Source of the DNA: Ruminococcus flavefaciens
GTDB taxonomy: Bacteria > Bacillota_A > Clostridia > Oscillospirales > Ruminococcaceae
NCBI GenBank assembly: GCA_004556875.1
Contig: SFFP01000006.1
Coordinates: 1 to 25,418 of the forward strand
Direction of reading: 5' to 3'
DNA length: 25,418 nucleotides
Part shown: positions 22,763 through 25,418 of the stretch, in pieces
How the letters are laid out: every line of letters begins with the position of its first letter
How positions within the stretch are numbered: the first letter of the stretch is position 1
The notes under the pieces: generated by a model
The model's database searches: none
What the model was told of the DNA's origin: nothing
What the model saw: the letters and a program-made list of their open reading frames with translations, nothing else
Translations under genes and position numbers: made by a program

Positions 22763-24361
22763 TTATTCCTCACAAATTTCAAGTCTTTGACACACCGCCT
22801 CGGCACACTTCATACCGTCAACAGCCGCCGAAACGATACCGCCTGCATAGCCTGCCCCCTCACCGCAGGGGAACAATCCCTCAAGAGATACCGACTGCAA
22901 GTCATCTCCCCTGTTTATCCTTACAGGCGAACTGCTTCTGCTCTCGATGCCTGTCAGAAGCGTTTCATCATCATCAAATCCCTTGATTTTTCTGCCCATT
23001 TCCTTTATTCCCAGCTTCAGCGACTCGCACACGAAATCAGGGAGATACTCCTCGGGTGCGGCAAATCGCACATCGGGACGGTAGGAAGGCTTTACTCTGC
23101 CAAATTTTTCGCTTACCCTGCCTGCCATGAAATCTCCGAGCACAGCCGCAGGTGCGCGGTAATCACTGCCGCCTGCAATAAAGGCTTTTTCCTCAAGCTC
23201 ACGCTGAAAGTACATACCTGCAAGAGGGTGGTCGCTTCCGTAATCCTCGGTATTGATATTGACAAGGAGAGCGCTGTTTGAGTTCTCCGCATCACGGGAG
23301 AAATAGCTCATGCCGTTTACAGCAAGCCTGCCCTCCTCGGAAGAAGCCGCCACAACATGACCGCCGGGACACATACAGAAGGTGTAAAGAGTGCGTCCGT
23401 TAGGCAGGTGTGCCACAAGCTTGTAGTCAGCGGCTTTCAGTGCGGGATGTCCTGCAAAATCGCCGTACATTGCCCTGTCAATGTCTTTTCTGAGATGCTC
23501 TGCACGGACTCCCACCGAGAAATTCTTCTGCGAGAGAGTAATCTTCTCATTATACAGAAGTTCAAAAACGTCCCTTGCACTGTGACCTGTTGCAAGGATA
23601 AGGCTTTCGGTATCAAGCTTATGAACTTCGCCATCCTTTGTGTATCTCACAGCAGTAAGTCTGCCGCTGTTTTCTTCAAAACCGCAGAATTTTGCATTGA
23701 AGCGGACTTCTCCTCCAAGAGCGATGACTCTTTCTCTCAGAGCCTTTACAGCTCCGCGAAGCTTGTCCGTACCGATATGAGGCTTTGCCAGATACAGTAT
23801 CTCGTCAGGAGCGCCGAACTCCACCAGCTTTTCCAGTATCCAGCCGATACGCCTGTCCTTTATGCCTGTTGTAAGCTTGCCGTCGGAAAAAGTACCTGCG
23901 CCGCCCTCACCGAACTGCACATTACATTCGGGGTCAAGTTTTCCGCCGCTCTGAAACTCCTCAACAGCCTTACAGCGGCTGTCCACATCGCCGCCCCTTT
24001 CGAGGACTACAGGCTTTGCACCTGACATAGCGAGCACCAGTGCCGCAAACATTCCCGCAGGTCCGAAGCCGACGATCACAGGGCGGTATCCTGCGTTTTT
24101 CACCACAGGGACTTTATACTCTTCCTGCTCATGCTTTGACGCATTTTTCAGCACCTTCAGAAGCTTTTCCTCGTTCCTTGCTTCAATGTCAAGGGATATG
24201 AGGAAGTGAACATCAGACTTTTTTCTCGCGTCAACGGACTTTTTTGCAAGTCTCACGCTTATGAGCTTGTCACGGCTTATTCTCAGCTTTTTTTCGCATA
24301 TTTTTTCAAGGTCACCGAAGTCAGTATCAAGTGAAACTCTGATCCCTCCGACTCTTATCAT
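22763..24361 (-). CDS. FAD-dependent dehydrogenase, COG2509 type
   Basis: A predicted cytoplasmic flavoprotein of unknown substrate. The 532 residues have an N-terminal domain of about 90 residues (MIRVGGIRVSLDTDFGDLEK, paired strands and helices) typical of COG2509. The FAD-binding Rossmann motif PVIVGFGPAGMFAALVLAMSG (94-114) and VLERGG follow, then the family signature FGEGGAGTFSDGKLTTG and, near the end, PCGEGAGYAGGIVSAAVDG. The family is widespread in Clostridia and uncharacterised as far as I know. The ATG overlaps the TGA of the next flavoprotein gene by four bases, so the two are translationally coupled. Confidence 0.9.
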   Translation of the reverse strand: MIRVGGIRVSLDTDFGDLEKICEKKLRISRDKLISVRLAKKSVDARKKSDVHFLISLDIEARNEEKLLKVLKNASKHEQEEYKVPVVKNAGYRPVIVGFGPAGMFAALVLAMSGAKPVVLERGGDVDSRCKAVEEFQSGGKLDPECNVQFGEGGAGTFSDGKLTTGIKDRRIGWILEKLVEFGAPDEILYLAKPHIGTDKLRGAVKALRERVIALGGEVRFNAKFCGFEENSGRLTAVRYTKDGEVHKLDTESLILATGHSARDVFELLYNEKITLSQKNFSVGVRAEHLRKDIDRAMYGDFAGHPALKAADYKLVAHLPNGRTLYTFCMCPGGHVVAASSEEGRLAVNGMSYFSRDAENSNSALLVNINTEDYGSDHPLAGMYFQRELEEKAFIAGGSDYRAPAAVLGDFMAGRVSEKFGRVKPSYRPDVRFAAPEEYLPDFVCESLKLGIKEMGRKIKGFDDDETLLTGIESRSSSPVRINRGDDLQSVSLEGLFPCGEGAGYAGGIVSAAVDGMKCAEAVCQRLEICEE

Positions 24362-25418
24362 AAACGTGCACCTCTCAGTGACTCAGCACAGTTTCTTCCT
24401 GCGAAAACTCCCGATGACCACGCCCATTGCAGATTATATCCGCCGCAGTCGCCGTCTATGTCAAGTATCTCGCCGCAGAGGAAGATACCCTTTTCTTTTC
24501 TGAGCTGTAATCTGTCGTCAACACATTCACCGCTGACACCGCCCGATGTGACCTGTGCGTCTTTCCACGGAGCACTTCCCGTAACGTCAAAGTCCAGATT
24601 TTTTATAAGCTGAACTATCTTTCTAAGGTCACCCTCATTAAGCGAAGATATCTTGTCCGTAAGTGGCTTGCCGAGGGCTCTTTTAGTGATATATGAAGCA
24701 AGATTACGCTGGAAAATACCTGTAAGAAGCTCGTCCGTTGTATGCTTTCCGCGCTGATAGTGGATAACACGGAGATATCCCATGAGCTGTTCATGCTCCA
24801 TATCAGCCGCAAGGTCAAGACGAAGCTTCAGCTTTCCCTCATACTTTGAGAAAAGGTGCGCCATATTGAACACGCAGATACCCGAAAGTGAATTCTCGGT
24901 AAACTGTATCTCACCCACTTCTTCTTTGAGGAATTGTCCTCCGCTGTAAGCTATGACTCTGCCCTTTGCGCGGACACCTTTCAGACCTTTAAGGAGTTCG
25001 GGGCGTACTCTCAGCGGTGCAACAGCAGGGCATATCTTAGTAGTGTGACAGCCTTTGCTTCTGAGAAGCCTTATAACACTGCCGTCTGTGCCAAACTGCG
25101 GAGCTGCATAGCCGCCTGCTGCAACAATGATACGTCTGCACGGATATTTGTCTCCCGATACAGAAGATATCCTGAAACCGTTATCGGTGCTCTCGATAAA
25201 ATTTGCTTCAAAGCCGCACCTCTCGATAACACCAAGCTCCTCCGCACGCATTCTCAGCGCATTGAGAACAGTTGCCGCATTATTGCTTCGCGGATATATC
25301 CTGCCCTTTGAGTCGGCAGTGCAGAGTACACCTATACTGCCGAAAAATTCCTTAGCCGAGGGAGTCGCACCGATTATTCTCATGGCATTTCTCACACTTC
25401 CGTGATAGTGCATTTCTC
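24358..25418 (-). CDS. HI0933/BaiN-like flavoprotein oxidoreductase (5' end beyond window)
   Basis: A member of the NAD(P)/FAD-dependent oxidoreductase group often called HI0933-like or aminoacetone-oxidase-like. The frame is still open at the window edge. The N-terminal FAD-binding dinucleotide motif (GGGAAG type) is missing here, so roughly the first 60-100 residues lie outside. Visible family features are FFGSIGVLCTADSKGRIYPRSNNAATVL near the edge, IVAAGGYAAPQFGTDGSV, the APLRV segment, GEIQFTENSLSGICVFNM, TSGGVSGE, and the C-terminal FAD site CGEILDIDGDCGGYNLQWAWSSG. An ATG at 25413 is probably internal, not the start. The physiological substrate is unknown. It is the most upstream gene visible in the long directon. 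Confidence 0.88.
   Translation of the reverse strand, partial: EMHYHGSVRNAMRIIGATPSAKEFFGSIGVLCTADSKGRIYPRSNNAATVLNALRMRAEELGVIERCGFEANFIESTDNGFRISSVSGDKYPCRRIIVAAGGYAAPQFGTDGSVIRLLRSKGCHTTKICPAVAPLRVRPELLKGLKGVRAKGRVIAYSGGQFLKEEVGEIQFTENSLSGICVFNMAHLFSKYEGKLKLRLDLAADMEHEQLMGYLRVIHYQRGKHTTDELLTGIFQRNLASYITKRALGKPLTDKISSLNEGDLRKIVQLIKNLDFDVTGSAPWKDAQVTSGGVSGECVDDRLQLRKEKGIFLCGEILDIDGDCGGYNLQWAWSSGVFAGRNCAESLRGARL

Noticed and set aside
25411..25413. ATG near the window edge as the start of the HI0933-like gene
   Set aside because: The family requires an N-terminal FAD-binding motif that would precede this position, and the frame stays open to the window edge.

Overview
The window looks like chromosome of a Gram-positive anaerobe of the class Clostridia, most like Ruminococcus in the family Oscillospiraceae. 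This is judged from protein style, strong AGGAGG-type ribosome binding sites, tight overlapping operons and a SpoIIE protein; no 16S rRNA or other marker settles the species. Every gene I can support lies on the minus strand, so transcription runs from high to low coordinates. There are no tRNA or rRNA genes, mobile elements or CRISPR arrays, and no gene-free stretch exceeds about 240 bases.

Region A (25418 down to 5507) is one unbroken directon. Every gene junction lies between a 32-base overlap and a 22-base gap. It opens with two flavoproteins (a HI0933/BaiN-like oxidoreductase cut by the window edge, and a COG2509-type dehydrogenase), then a 373-residue protein of unknown function, an 87-residue protein and rsmA. 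Without a break follow 17 genes of the anaerobic cobalamin pathway: cbiL, cbiD, cbiF, cbiG, cbiH, cbiJ, cbiET (fusion), cbiA, cobT, cobU, cobS, a small degenerate cobU paralogue, cobC, cbiB, cobD, cbiP and cbiC. Together they cover corrin ring methylation and contraction, side-chain amidation, aminopropanol attachment and lower-ligand assembly. Cobalt chelation, tetrapyrrole supply, corrinoid adenosylation and cobalt transport are not encoded here. A strong intrinsic terminator just after cbiC ends the unit. No cobalamin riboswitch is visible, and none of the junctions has room for one.

Region B (5506 down to 3136) is spoIIE, a membrane-bound PP2C-type phosphatase of the sporulation programme. 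Its upstream region holds a perfect TATAAT and two sequences matching the Spo0A box consensus TGNCGAA. The proximal one lies where a -35 would be, with a 21-base spacer. This resembles the atypically spaced, Spo0A-activated sigma-A promoters known from Bacillus spoIIE and spoIIG, and is the most striking regulatory observation here.

Region C (3135 down to 1) is a glycogen operon: a sigma-A-like promoter, glgB (branching enzyme with an unusual lysine/alanine-rich C-terminal tail) and the first two-thirds of glgC. A 13-base near-perfect inverted repeat lies between spoIIE and the glgB promoter and is unexplained.
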